Source: Achromobacter pulmonis
GTDB taxonomy: Bacteria; Pseudomonadota; Gammaproteobacteria; Burkholderiales; Burkholderiaceae_B
NCBI RefSeq assembly: GCF_902859765.1
Contig: NZ_CADIJV010000031.1
Span: 1-64,000, forward strand
Length of the DNA stretch: 64,000 nt
Direction of reading: 5' to 3'
Positions within the stretch are counted from its first letter, which is position 1. Each line of letters begins with the position of its first letter. The notes below the pieces were generated by a model that saw only the letters and a list, made by a program, of their open reading frames with translations, did not search any database and had not been told where the DNA came from. Positions 18,534-26,054 of this stretch are shown one piece after another. The position numbers and the translations under genes were made by a program.

Positions 18534-20000
18534 TTGTCGCCGCTTTATGTTTTGACGTATCACCCGACAGCGGACGCTCCCGGCCGGATGGTGGAGGTAC
18601 AGCCGCAGCCCATGGTAGCGCCCGACGCCGCCTATCGGGTGGCTCGATTGGAGGCCAGCGCGCAGGTGCTCGATTGGGCCGCGCAGGGGGCGCGTTTCGA
18701 TCTGTCCGCCACCGGCGCCATCCGGGTCTGGCAGGATGGCGCACTGATTGCCGCCGAAGCGCCCCACGATGGCGCCGCGCCGCTGGCGCCCGCCGATTGC
18801 GCCTACCTGGGCGCCTACCTGATCTGGCAAGGTCACAGCTGGAGCGAAGGGGCCGCCGGGCCGGCGGCCGCGGTGCAGGGCGCCCGGCCGCAGTTGCGCA
18901 TCCTGCACACCGAGGCCGCCACCTCGTTCGGTGGCCAGGAATACTGCATCTACAAGGAAATGCTGGCGATGCGCGCGCGCGGCCACGAACTCGAAGCGGT
19001 CTGCCAGCCGCACTCGGAGCTGGCGCGGCGGCTGCAGGAGGCCGGTTTTCGGGTGCACACGATGCCGATGGATGGCGTGGTTCATGGCTGGCGTGCCATC
19101 GCCTGGATCCGCCGGCTCCTGCGCCGCACGCCCTTCGATGTGGTCCACACGCACAGCCGGCGCGATACCGTGCTGGGGGCCATTGCCGCCCGTCTGGCAG
19201 GCACGCCGTTGATCGTGCGCACGCGCCACCTGGCCAAGCCGATCCATTCCCTCTATGCCTACACCTGGCTGGCGCACGGCGTGATCGCCGTCAGCGAATT
19301 CGTGCGCCGCCAATTGCTCGATAGGGGCGCGCCGCCGCGCAAGGTCGCCATGGTGCATTCCCCGGTCGAGTTCCCCGCCGCTGGCGACGCGACCCGCGTG
19401 CGGCGTGAACTGGGGCTATCGGCCGACACGCCTGTCGTCGGCTGTGTCGCGGCCATGCGCGCGGACAAGGGCCATTACGACCTGCTGGACGCGTTCGAGC
19501 GTATCAGCAGCCGCCATCCGCGGGCGCATCTGGTGCTGGCGGGCGATGGCGAACCGATGTTGTCGTTGCTGCGGGCCCGTGCCGTGGCGCTGGGGCTGGC
19601 TGGACGTATCCATTTCCTGGGGTGGCGCGAAGACATCGCCGAGGTCATGATGGCATTCGATATCTTCGCGCTGCCCACCCGCCGCGAAGCGCTGGGGACG
19701 GTGTTCATCGAAGCCGCGGCGCTGGGCGTGCCGGTGATCGGGGGCGATGTGGACGGCGTTCCGGAGACCCTGTTGCCCGGGGTCTCGGGCTTGCTGGTGC
19801 CGCCCGGCGATGTGCCCGCGCTGGCGCAGGCGCTCGATGTGCTGCTGGGCGACGAGCCGCGCCGGCGCGAGATGGGCCGGATGGGCCGCGCCTACGTGGC
19901 GAGCGGCCGGTTCAGCCCGGCCGCCACGGCCGCCCAGCTCGAGACCGTCTATCTGCGCTGGCTGGCGCGCCGCGGGCGGCGCGCCGGTGGTCAACGGTGA
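18534..20000 (+). CDS. GT4-family glycosyltransferase with an extra N-terminal region
   Basis: Glycosyltransferase group 1 (GT4, GT-B fold), 488 residues, likely to transfer a sugar from a nucleotide-sugar donor to a lipopolysaccharide or other cell-surface acceptor. The GT-B core starts at about residue 122 with LRILHTEAATSFGGQE. The donor-binding half has GCVAAMRADKGHYDLLDA, LAGDGE, and the E-x7-E motif region REALGTVFIEAAALGVPVIGG. The first ~120 residues do not belong to the GT4 fold and I do not recognise them. The start is TTG 18534 with GGAG upstream. No other surface-polysaccharide genes lie next to it, so the product is unknown. Confidence 0.8.
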   Translation: MSPLYVLTYHPTADAPGRMVEVQPQPMVAPDAAYRVARLEASAQVLDWAAQGARFDLSATGAIRVWQDGALIAAEAPHDGAAPLAPADCAYLGAYLIWQGHSWSEGAAGPAAAVQGARPQLRILHTEAATSFGGQEYCIYKEMLAMRARGHELEAVCQPHSELARRLQEAGFRVHTMPMDGVVHGWRAIAWIRRLLRRTPFDVVHTHSRRDTVLGAIAARLAGTPLIVRTRHLAKPIHSLYAYTWLAHGVIAVSEFVRRQLLDRGAPPRKVAMVHSPVEFPAAGDATRVRRELGLSADTPVVGCVAAMRADKGHYDLLDAFERISSRHPRAHLVLAGDGEPMLSLLRARAVALGLAGRIHFLGWREDIAEVMMAFDIFALPTRREALGTVFIEAAALGVPVIGGDVDGVPETLLPGVSGLLVPPGDVPALAQALDVLLGDEPRRREMGRMGRAYVASGRFSPAATAAQLETVYLRWLARRGRRAGGQR

Positions 20001-20030
20001 CGCCGGGAGGCCGGTGGCCTTGTCACGGGT

Positions 20031-20495
20031 TCAGTGCCACAGCAGCGCGTTCATGGCTTCGACCAGCCGGTCGCGGTAGCGCGGCAGCAGGGCGCGCACG
20101 CGTGCCTGGCGTGCGTGCCAGTCGGCGGATTCGGCGCCCGGGGCGATACGCGGGGCCGCCCAGATCGGGTCGGGGAAATGGCGGTCGCCGCGCCAGCGCG
20201 GGATGACGTGCCAGTGCAGGTGCGGCACCATGTTGCCCAACGAGGCCAGATTGATCTTATCCGGCGCCAGGATCGACTGCTGCGCCTCTTCCACCACGTA
20301 CACCGCGCGCATCAGCAGGTCGCGGCCGTGGGCCGACAGGCTGGTCATCTCGGCTAGGTGGCCGTTCCACACCACGCGGGTGAAGCCGGGGTAGTCGGGA
20401 TCATCGACCTCGATCAGGCGCAGGTGCGGCCCGCGCCACAGCAGCGCGCCGCCGTCGTCCTGGCACAGCGGACAGTCCGGATCGCGCGCGCTCAT
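20031..20495 (-). CDS. HIT family hydrolase
   Basis: Histidine-triad protein of 154 residues. The triad is HLHWHVIPRW near residue 97, and a CPLC pair at residues 8-11 resembles the zinc site of some HIT proteins. The family hydrolyses or transfers nucleotides on small nucleotidyl substrates; the exact substrate cannot be read from sequence. Its ATG overlaps the stop of the acetyltransferase gene in an ATGA arrangement, so translation of the two is coupled. It ends 31 bases from the converging glycosyltransferase gene. Confidence 0.88.
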   Translation of the reverse strand: MSARDPDCPLCQDDGGALLWRGPHLRLIEVDDPDYPGFTRVVWNGHLAEMTSLSAHGRDLLMRAVYVVEEAQQSILAPDKINLASLGNMVPHLHWHVIPRWRGDRHFPDPIWAAPRIAPGAESADWHARQARVRALLPRYRDRLVEAMNALLWH

Positions 20496-20941
20496 GGCAG
20501 CGCCTTGCGGTATTGGATGAAGCCGGAGCGGTCGGCGATGCGGTCGTACAGTTGCATGGCGGTGGCGTTGGTCTCGTGGGTCAGCCAGTACACGCGGGCG
20601 CAGTTGGCGTTGGCGGCCTGCGCATAGACGTGTTCGATCAGCTTGCGGCCGGCGCCGGTGCCACGGGTGTCGGGGGCCACGTAAAGGTCTTGCAGGTAGC
20701 AGTAGTCGCCCGCCGTCCAGGTGGAGCGGTGGAAGATCCAGTGCACCAGGCCGACGGCCTTGCCGCTGTCGTAGGCCAGGGCGGCGTGCATCGGCTCGGC
20801 CGGGTCCAGGAAGCGGCCCCAGGTGTTGCGGGTGACGGCATCGGCGATGTCGACGCGATAGAAGTCCTGGTAGCCCTTCCACAGGGGCAGCCAGACGTCA
20901 AAATCGGCGGCGACGACGGGGCGGATTTCGGCGGAACTCAT
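20492..20941 (-). CDS. GNAT family N-acetyltransferase
   Basis: Acetyl-CoA-dependent acyltransferase of 149 residues. The GNAT core is visible: motif A with LQDLYVAPDTRGTGAGRKLIEHV (the R-x-x-G-x-G acetyl-CoA loop) at about residues 82-105, followed by the VYWLTHETNATAMQLYD segment. The substrate is unknown. The stop overlaps the start of the HIT gene (ATGA), indicating a translationally coupled pair, and the gene lies 19 bases after the PPK2 gene, so ppk2, this gene and the HIT gene probably form one operon. Confidence 0.88.
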   Translation of the reverse strand: MSSAEIRPVVAADFDVWLPLWKGYQDFYRVDIADAVTRNTWGRFLDPAEPMHAALAYDSGKAVGLVHWIFHRSTWTAGDYCYLQDLYVAPDTRGTGAGRKLIEHVYAQAANANCARVYWLTHETNATAMQLYDRIADRSGFIQYRKALP

Positions 20942-20960
20942 GAGACGGGCCTCCAGCGGG

Positions 20961-22427
20961 TCAGAGTTGGTTTTCCAGGGCTTCGACGATGTGCCATAGC
21001 ACTTGCAGGCGCGCGTAGCGCTTGTCGTTGGCGGATATCAGATGCCACGGCGCGTGCTTGACGTCGGTACGCGCCAGCATTTCGTTGGTGGCGGCGGCGT
21101 ATTCCTTCCATTTGTCGCGGTTGCGCCAGTCGTCGGGGGTGATCTTGAAGTTCTTGAACGGCGATTTCTCGCGGTCCTTGAAGCGTTCGAGCTGCACGTC
21201 CGCGGTGATCGCCAGCCAGAACTTCAGCACCAGCGCGCCGCTGCCGGCCAACTGCGCCTCGAAGTCGTTGATTTCGGCATAGGCGCGGCGCCAGTGCGAT
21301 GGTGGGGTGATTTTCTCGACCCGCTCGACCAGCACCCGTCCGTACCAGGAGCGGTCGAAGATGGCGATACGGCCGCGCCCCGGCACATGGCGCCAGAAGC
21401 GCCACAGATAGGGGCGCGACGATTCGTAGCTGTTGGGCGCGGCCACCGGCGTGATGTCATACTGGCGCGCGTCCAGCGCATGCGTGATACGGCGGATAGC
21501 GCCACCCTTGCCGGCGGCGTCCTGACCCTCGAATACCAGCACCAGCGAGCGTTCCTGGAACTTCTTCGAGCGCGCGGCGCGCGCCAGGCGGCCTTGCAGC
21601 AGGCCCAGCTCGGACTCATAGTCCTCGCGGTCGAGCTTGGCGTCATAGTCGAGCTGGCCGAGCCGGTCGAGGATGCGGGCCGGGCCGGTATGGGCCACGA
21701 AGGTCGGCGGGATGCGTGGCACGCTCTGCTGGCGCATGGCGGCCAGCACCGCTTCGGCGGTGCGCGCCGCGCGCATGTTCTCGTCGGCGCTGGGAATCAC
21801 CACCCATGGCGCGTGGCCGCTGTCGGTGTGATTGATGACGACCTGGCCGCTATTGCGGATGCGGTCGTACTTCTTGTGTACCTTGAGATCGATCGGGCTG
21901 ACCTGCCAGGAGGTCTCGGGACTGGCCAGCAGGCGCTTGGCGCGCGCCCGCTGGGCGTCGCTCGACAGGTGGAACCAGAGCTTGACGATCTGCGTGCCTT
22001 CGGCCGCCAGCATGGCCTCGAAGCGACGGATGGCCACCGACTGGGCCTCGATGCTGTCCTGGTTGGGGTGCTTGCGCGACGCTTCGCGGATCAGCGGGGC
22101 ATACCAGGAACCGAAGACGATGCCGGTGCTGCCCTTGGGGGGCAGGTCTTTCCAATAGCGCCACATCGGCGGCCGTTCGAGTTCCTCGCCTTCCGGCGGG
22201 CCATAGGCCAGCGTCTTGATGTGGCGCGGGTCCATCCACTCGTTGAGCAGGTTGACGGTGGCGCCTTTGCCGGCGCCGTCGATGCCGGCGACCACGACCA
22301 GCAGGGATTTTTCAGCCTTTTGCAGGCGCTGGTATTGCGCATTCAGGAGCGCGACACGCAGCTTGGCTTCCAGCGGCTTGAAGGCTTCCTTGGTCAGGAC
22401 TGGGTCGGCTTCGGCTTCGGCGAACAT
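20961..22427 (-). CDS. Two-domain PPK2: polyphosphate:AMP phosphotransferase
   Basis: Polyphosphate kinase 2 family enzyme with two tandem PPK2 domains (488 residues). The Walker A loops are GIDGAGKG in the N-terminal half and GQDAAGKGG in the C-terminal half, each followed by its own R-x-Y/W-rich lid (SWYAPLIREASRK and DRSWYGRVLVERVE). The two-domain class (class II, PAP) phosphorylates AMP to ADP with polyphosphate, in contrast to one-domain enzymes that act on ADP or GDP; the substrate is therefore inferred from architecture. ATG 22427 is taken as start; an upstream TTG at 22451 adds eight residues. It heads a probable operon with the GNAT and HIT genes. Confidence 0.88.
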   Translation of the reverse strand: MFAEAEADPVLTKEAFKPLEAKLRVALLNAQYQRLQKAEKSLLVVVAGIDGAGKGATVNLLNEWMDPRHIKTLAYGPPEGEELERPPMWRYWKDLPPKGSTGIVFGSWYAPLIREASRKHPNQDSIEAQSVAIRRFEAMLAAEGTQIVKLWFHLSSDAQRARAKRLLASPETSWQVSPIDLKVHKKYDRIRNSGQVVINHTDSGHAPWVVIPSADENMRAARTAEAVLAAMRQQSVPRIPPTFVAHTGPARILDRLGQLDYDAKLDREDYESELGLLQGRLARAARSKKFQERSLVLVFEGQDAAGKGGAIRRITHALDARQYDITPVAAPNSYESSRPYLWRFWRHVPGRGRIAIFDRSWYGRVLVERVEKITPPSHWRRAYAEINDFEAQLAGSGALVLKFWLAITADVQLERFKDREKSPFKNFKITPDDWRNRDKWKEYAAATNEMLARTDVKHAPWHLISANDKRYARLQVLWHIVEALENQL

Positions 22428-22529
22428 GGAGGGGTTCCGTCTGATCGGCAATCGGGTGATCGGCCGATCTTGCGGGATATCCCGGCGGCGCGCAAGTGCG
22501 TCGCCGGGGGCGCCGTGCCAGGTGCGGAA

Positions 22530-23393
22530 CTAGAGGGCGTCCACCGGGATCTTGAGGTAGCGCACGCCGTTGTCTTCGGCTGGCGGGAAATGGCCCGCGC
22601 GGATATTGACCTGGATGGCCGGCAGAATCAGCGTGGGCATGGCCAGGGTGGCATCGCGTCCGGTGCGCATGGCGACGAAGTCGTCTTCGGAGATGCCATC
22701 GCGCACATGGATGTTGCCGGCGCGCTGCGCGGCCACAGTGGTTCGCCAAGCGGCCTCGCGGCCGGCGGGCGGGTAGTCATGGCACATGTACAGGGTGGTG
22801 TCGGCGGGCAGGCTCAGCAGGCGCTGGATGGAGCGGTACAACTGGTGCGCATCGCCGCCGGGGAAATCGCAACGGGCGGTGCCGACGTCGGGCATGAAAA
22901 GGGTGTCGCCGACGAAGACCGCATCGCCGATGCGGTAGGCCATGTCGGCCGGCGTATGGCCGGGCACATGTATGGCGCTGGCGGCCAGCGCGCCGATATG
23001 GAAGGTCTCGCCATCGGCAAAAAGGTGGCCGAACTGGGAGCCGTCGAGCTGGAACTGCGGTTCGAGGTTGAAGATCTTCTTGAATACGCCCTGCACGGTG
23101 CGGATGCTCTCGCCGATGGCGATGGTTCCGCCCAACTGGCGCTGCAGGTACGGAGCCGCCGACAGGTGATCGGCATGGGCGTGGGTTTCCAGCAGCCATT
23201 CGGTATGCAGGCCATGCTCGCGCACATAGGCGGCGACGCGGTCGGCGCTGGCGGTGGTGGTGCGGCCGGACTTGGGATCGTAGTCCAGCACCGAGTCGAT
23301 GATGGCGCAGGCGCCGCCAGGGGCGGGCTCGTGCACCACATAGGTGACGGTGGCAGTGACCGGGTCGAAAAAGGCTTGGATCTGCGGAGTCAT
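22530..23393 (-). CDS. blh: Persulfide dioxygenase-like metallo-beta-lactamase-fold protein (Blh type)
   Basis: Metallo-beta-lactamase-fold enzyme of 287 residues resembling the Blh/ETHE1 persulfide dioxygenases, which oxidise glutathione persulfide to sulfite. The metal motif THAHADHL gives His71, His73, Asp75 and His76; VPGHTPADM and FVGDTLFMPDVGTARCDFPGG follow and are typical of this group. The start is ATG 23393. The gene is divergent from a BigR-type repressor and next to sulfide:quinone oxidoreductase and YeeE/YedE genes, a context that strongly supports a role in sulfide and persulfide detoxification and control by the neighbouring repressor. Confidence 0.85.
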   Translation of the reverse strand: MTPQIQAFFDPVTATVTYVVHEPAPGGACAIIDSVLDYDPKSGRTTTASADRVAAYVREHGLHTEWLLETHAHADHLSAAPYLQRQLGGTIAIGESIRTVQGVFKKIFNLEPQFQLDGSQFGHLFADGETFHIGALAASAIHVPGHTPADMAYRIGDAVFVGDTLFMPDVGTARCDFPGGDAHQLYRSIQRLLSLPADTTLYMCHDYPPAGREAAWRTTVAAQRAGNIHVRDGISEDDFVAMRTGRDATLAMPTLILPAIQVNIRAGHFPPAEDNGVRYLKIPVDAL

Positions 23394-23430
23394 GGCGGTT
23401 GCCTTGGCCGGATGGTGGCGGAGTCGATGA

Positions 23431-23459
23431 AACAATATACTTTTTTAAATAAAATTGTT
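23431..23459. promoter_or_regulatory. Dyad 1 in the blh-bigR divergent promoter
   Basis: Perfect 6-base inverted repeat AACAAT (23431-23436) and ATTGTT (23454-23459) around a 17-base AT-only core, within the very AT-rich gap between divergently transcribed blh and bigR. Size and position suit binding of an ArsR-family dimer controlling blh. Binding by BigR is an inference. Confidence 0.5.
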
Positions 23460-23460
23460 G

Positions 23461-23495
23461 AATAGTTTATTCGTCAATATAATGATCAAACTATT
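23461..23495. promoter_or_regulatory. Dyad 2 in the blh-bigR divergent promoter
   Basis: Perfect 8-base inverted repeat AATAGTTT (23461-23468) and AAACTATT (23488-23495) with a 19-base spacer, 23 bases before the bigR start codon. It is a likely operator or promoter overlap for autoregulation of bigR. It does not share an obvious half-site with dyad 1. Confidence 0.5.
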
Positions 23496-23518
23496 TTCTG
23501 GTGATTGACCCCCATCAA

Positions 23519-23857
23519 ATGAATGCTCCCCTTACCGAATGCGAAGTCGCCGCGCTGCGCGAGTCCGCCTCGCAGGCCTGCACCTTGCTCAAGGCGCTGG
23601 CCAATGAAGACCGCCTGCTCCTGCTGTGCCAATTGGTGCAGGGCGAGCGCAATGTCGGCGAACTCGAATCCCTGACCGGCATCCGCCAGCCGCCCCTGTC
23701 GCAGCAATTGGGCGTGCTGCGCGACGAAGGCCTGGCAACCACGCGCCGCCAGGGCAAGTATGTGTACTACCAGCTGGCCAGCTTCGAGGTCAGCCAGGTC
23801 ATGAAGACCCTGTCCAGCCTGTATTGCGGCCGGACCATGGCGGCGCTCGCATCATGA
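23519..23857 (+). CDS. bigR: BigR/SqrR-type ArsR-family sulfide-responsive repressor
   Basis: Winged-helix repressor of 112 residues in the ArsR family. The start at ATG 23519 gives normal family length; a GTG at 23501 would add six residues. The recognition helix is in RQPPLSQQLGVLRDEGLATTRRQGKYVYYQL. Cys37 and Cys103 sit where BigR and SqrR have the two cysteines that form a polysulfide bridge when persulfide levels rise, releasing DNA. It probably represses both the divergent persulfide dioxygenase gene and its own operon with the two YeeE/YedE genes and sulfide:quinone oxidoreductase. Its stop overlaps the next start (ATGA). Confidence 0.88.
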   Translation: MNAPLTECEVAALRESASQACTLLKALANEDRLLLLCQLVQGERNVGELESLTGIRQPPLSQQLGVLRDEGLATTRRQGKYVYYQLASFEVSQVMKTLSSLYCGRTMAALAS

Positions 23858-24282
23858 TCGACGCCGCCGCTTTCACGCCCTGGAGCGCGCTGGCCGGCGG
23901 CGCCGTCATCGGCGCGGCCGCCGTCCTGATGATGCTGGGCGCGGGCCGCATCGCCGGGATCAGCGGCATCCTTGGCGGGTTGCTGCCGCCTGATCGCAAT
24001 GCCTCCTGGCGCCTGGCGTTTTTGCTCGGGCTATGTCTGTCACCCTGGCTGTATCAATGGGGCAGCGCGCTGCCGCCGATCGTGGTGGAGGCGGGCAACG
24101 GCCGCCTGATCGCCGCCGGCCTGCTGGTGGGCATCGGCACCCGATACGCCTCGGGCTGCACCAGCGGTCACGGTGTTTGCGGCCTGGCGCGCGGCTCGCG
24201 CCGTTCCTTGGTGGCGACCGCCCTGTTCATGGCAGCCGGATTCGCCATGGTGTATGTCGTGCGACATCTGATCGGAGCCTGA
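23854..24282 (+). CDS. YeeE/YedE family membrane protein, first of a split pair
   Basis: Inner-membrane protein of 142 residues with about four hydrophobic segments. It carries the YeeE/YedE signature GTRYASGCTSGHGVCGLAR, whose Cys residues are thought to relay thiosulfate or persulfide sulfur across the membrane. Full-length YeeE is about twice this size and holds two such halves; here the second half is a separate gene starting two bases after this stop, an arrangement known as PmpA/PmpB. The ATG overlaps the bigR stop, so it is translationally coupled to it. Likely function: import of a sulfur compound. Confidence 0.85.
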   Translation: MIDAAAFTPWSALAGGAVIGAAAVLMMLGAGRIAGISGILGGLLPPDRNASWRLAFLLGLCLSPWLYQWGSALPPIVVEAGNGRLIAAGLLVGIGTRYASGCTSGHGVCGLARGSRRSLVATALFMAAGFAMVYVVRHLIGA

Positions 24283-24283
24283 C

Positions 24284-24721
24284 ATGGCGGCATTGTTCGC
24301 GTTTCTCGCAGGGCTGGTGTTCGGGCTGGGGTTGATCATCTCCGGCATGGCCAACCCCGCCAAGGTTCTGGGTTTCCTGGATCTGGCCGGGCGTTGGGAT
24401 CCTTCGCTGGCGCTGGTGATGGGCGGCGCGCTGGCGGTGACCGCCGCGGGTTTTGTCTGGCTGCGCCGGCGCCGCGTCAGCCTGTCCGGCGAGCCGCTGC
24501 AATGGCCCACTGCCACGCGTATCGACCCGCGACTGGCGCTGGGCAGCCTGGCGTTCGGCGCGGGCTGGGGCCTGGCGGGGTTCTGCCCGGGGCCGGCGCT
24601 GGTGGCGGCCGCGGCCGGCGTGCCCGAGGCTCTGATCTTCGTGGCGGCCATGGTGGCCGGCATGGCGCTGTTCTCGGCAATTCAGTACATGACGAACCGG
24701 CCGCCCCGGACCGGTCGATAG
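24284..24721 (+). CDS. YeeE/YedE family membrane protein, second of a split pair
   Basis: Inner-membrane protein of 145 residues, partner of the preceding gene. The motif GLAGFCPGPAL and the opening FGLGLIISGMANPAKVLGFLD are characteristic of the second YeeE/YedE half. A basic loop with RRRR at about residue 60 splits it into two hydrophobic pairs. One Cys, in GFCPGP, is in the position of the conserved transport cysteine. It starts two bases after its partner and is followed 13 bases later by sulfide:quinone oxidoreductase, so the three are co-transcribed with bigR. Confidence 0.85.
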   Translation: MAALFAFLAGLVFGLGLIISGMANPAKVLGFLDLAGRWDPSLALVMGGALAVTAAGFVWLRRRRVSLSGEPLQWPTATRIDPRLALGSLAFGAGWGLAGFCPGPALVAAAAGVPEALIFVAAMVAGMALFSAIQYMTNRPPRTGR

Positions 24722-24734
24722 AAGGGAGACAAGC

Positions 24735-25973
24735 ATGCAGACGGCAGCACAGGCACAGCGTGATTTCGATGTGGTGGTGGTGGGCGGCGGTTCTGCGGGC
24801 ATCGGCGTGACCGCCAGCCTGCTGCGGCGGCGGCCGGATTTGCGTATCGCGGTGGTCGAACCGAGCGACCGGCACTTTTACCAGCCGGCCTGGACGCTGG
24901 TGGGCGGGGGCGCGTTCGACATCGCCAGGACCGTGCGTCCGACGCGGGCGGTAATGCCGCGGCGCGCCACCTGGCTGCAGGCCGCGGCCGCTGGTTTCGA
25001 GCCCGAGGCCAACCAACTGCGCTTGGCCGATGGCAGCGTGGTCGGCTATCAGCAGTTGATCGTCTGTCCGGGCCTGCGCCTGGCCTGGGACAAGGTGGAG
25101 GGTCTGTCCGATACCCTGGGCAAGAACGGCGTCACCTCGAACTACCGTTTCGATCTGGCGCCCTACACGTGGGAACTGGTGCGCGGGCTCAAGGGCGGCA
25201 AGGCCCTATTCACCCAGCCGGCCATGCCGATCAAGTGTGCCGGCGCGCCGCAGAAGGCCATGTATCTGGCTTGCGACCACTGGCGCCGCAGCGGCGTGCT
25301 CGATCGCATCAAGGTCGAGTTCGACCTGGCCGGCGCGGTGCTGTTCGGCGTGCCGACCTTTGTGCCGCCCCTGATGCGCTACGTCGAAAGCTACGGCATT
25401 TCGCTGGCCTTCAATTCGAACCTGGTGGCGGTGGACGGTCCGGCGCGCAAGGCCTGGTTCGACGTCAAGGACGCCGAGGGCGCGGTCATTCGCGTCGAGA
25501 AGCCGTTCGACATGCTGCACGCGGTGCCGCCGCAGGTGCCGCACGACTTCCTGCGCCAGAGCGCGCTGGCGGACGCGGCGGGTTGGTGCGAGGTCGATCC
25601 GGCCACGCTGCGTCATGTGCGCTACAGCAATATCTTCGGATTGGGCGACAGCATCAGCACCACCAATGCCAAGACCGCGGCGGCGGCGCGCAAGCAGATC
25701 GTCACGGTGGCCGAGAACCTGCTGGCGCTGCGCGAGGGCCATGCGCTGCCGGTCGCGTACGACGGCTACGGCTCGTGCCCGCTGACGGTCGAGCGTGGAC
25801 GTATCGTGCTGGCCGAGTTCGGGTACGGCGGCAAGTTGCTGCCCACGTTCCCGCTGGACCCAACAGTGCCGCGCAGGAGCGCGTGGTTCCTGAAGGCGAC
25901 GATGCTGCCGTGGATCTACTGGAACGGCATGCTCAAGGGCCGCGAGTGGCTGGCCCGTCCGCTGGGCAACTGA
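24735..25973 (+). CDS. sqr: Sulfide:quinone oxidoreductase (FAD-dependent)
   Basis: Flavoprotein of 412 residues that oxidises sulfide to a persulfide and passes electrons to the quinone pool at the membrane. FAD binding is shown by VVVVGGGSAGIGVTA near the N-terminus and by the late motif IFGLGDSISTTNAKT. Cys168 in MPIKCAGAPQKAMYLA is the conserved redox cysteine. FLKATMLPWIYWNGMLKG near the end is the amphipathic membrane-contact region seen in SQR of the mitochondrial-like type. GAAGGGAGA precedes the ATG. Its place in the bigR operon with a persulfide dioxygenase across the promoter makes a complete sulfide oxidation set. Confidence 0.9.
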   Translation: MQTAAQAQRDFDVVVVGGGSAGIGVTASLLRRRPDLRIAVVEPSDRHFYQPAWTLVGGGAFDIARTVRPTRAVMPRRATWLQAAAAGFEPEANQLRLADGSVVGYQQLIVCPGLRLAWDKVEGLSDTLGKNGVTSNYRFDLAPYTWELVRGLKGGKALFTQPAMPIKCAGAPQKAMYLACDHWRRSGVLDRIKVEFDLAGAVLFGVPTFVPPLMRYVESYGISLAFNSNLVAVDGPARKAWFDVKDAEGAVIRVEKPFDMLHAVPPQVPHDFLRQSALADAAGWCEVDPATLRHVRYSNIFGLGDSISTTNAKTAAAARKQIVTVAENLLALREGHALPVAYDGYGSCPLTVERGRIVLAEFGYGGKLLPTFPLDPTVPRRSAWFLKATMLPWIYWNGMLKGREWLARPLGN

Positions 25974-26002
25974 GCCGGGCGCGGCCGCGAAAGAGGCGGT
26001 GC

Positions 26003-26032
26003 CGCGCCCGGGCTTTGCCGGTCCCGGGCGCG
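26003..26032. terminator. Bidirectional terminator between sqr and the ligase gene
   Basis: Perfect 10-base inverted repeat CGCGCCCGGG (26003-26012) and CCCGGGCGCG (26023-26032) with a 10-base loop, flanked outside by a GAAAGAGGCG-like stretch on the left and CGCCTTTCTTCTTCTT on the right. It lies between two converging genes and gives a T-rich tail after the stem on the plus strand, as expected for an intrinsic terminator of the sulfide operon. Confidence 0.75.
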
Positions 26033-26054
26033 CGCCTTTCTTCTTCTTATCCTG

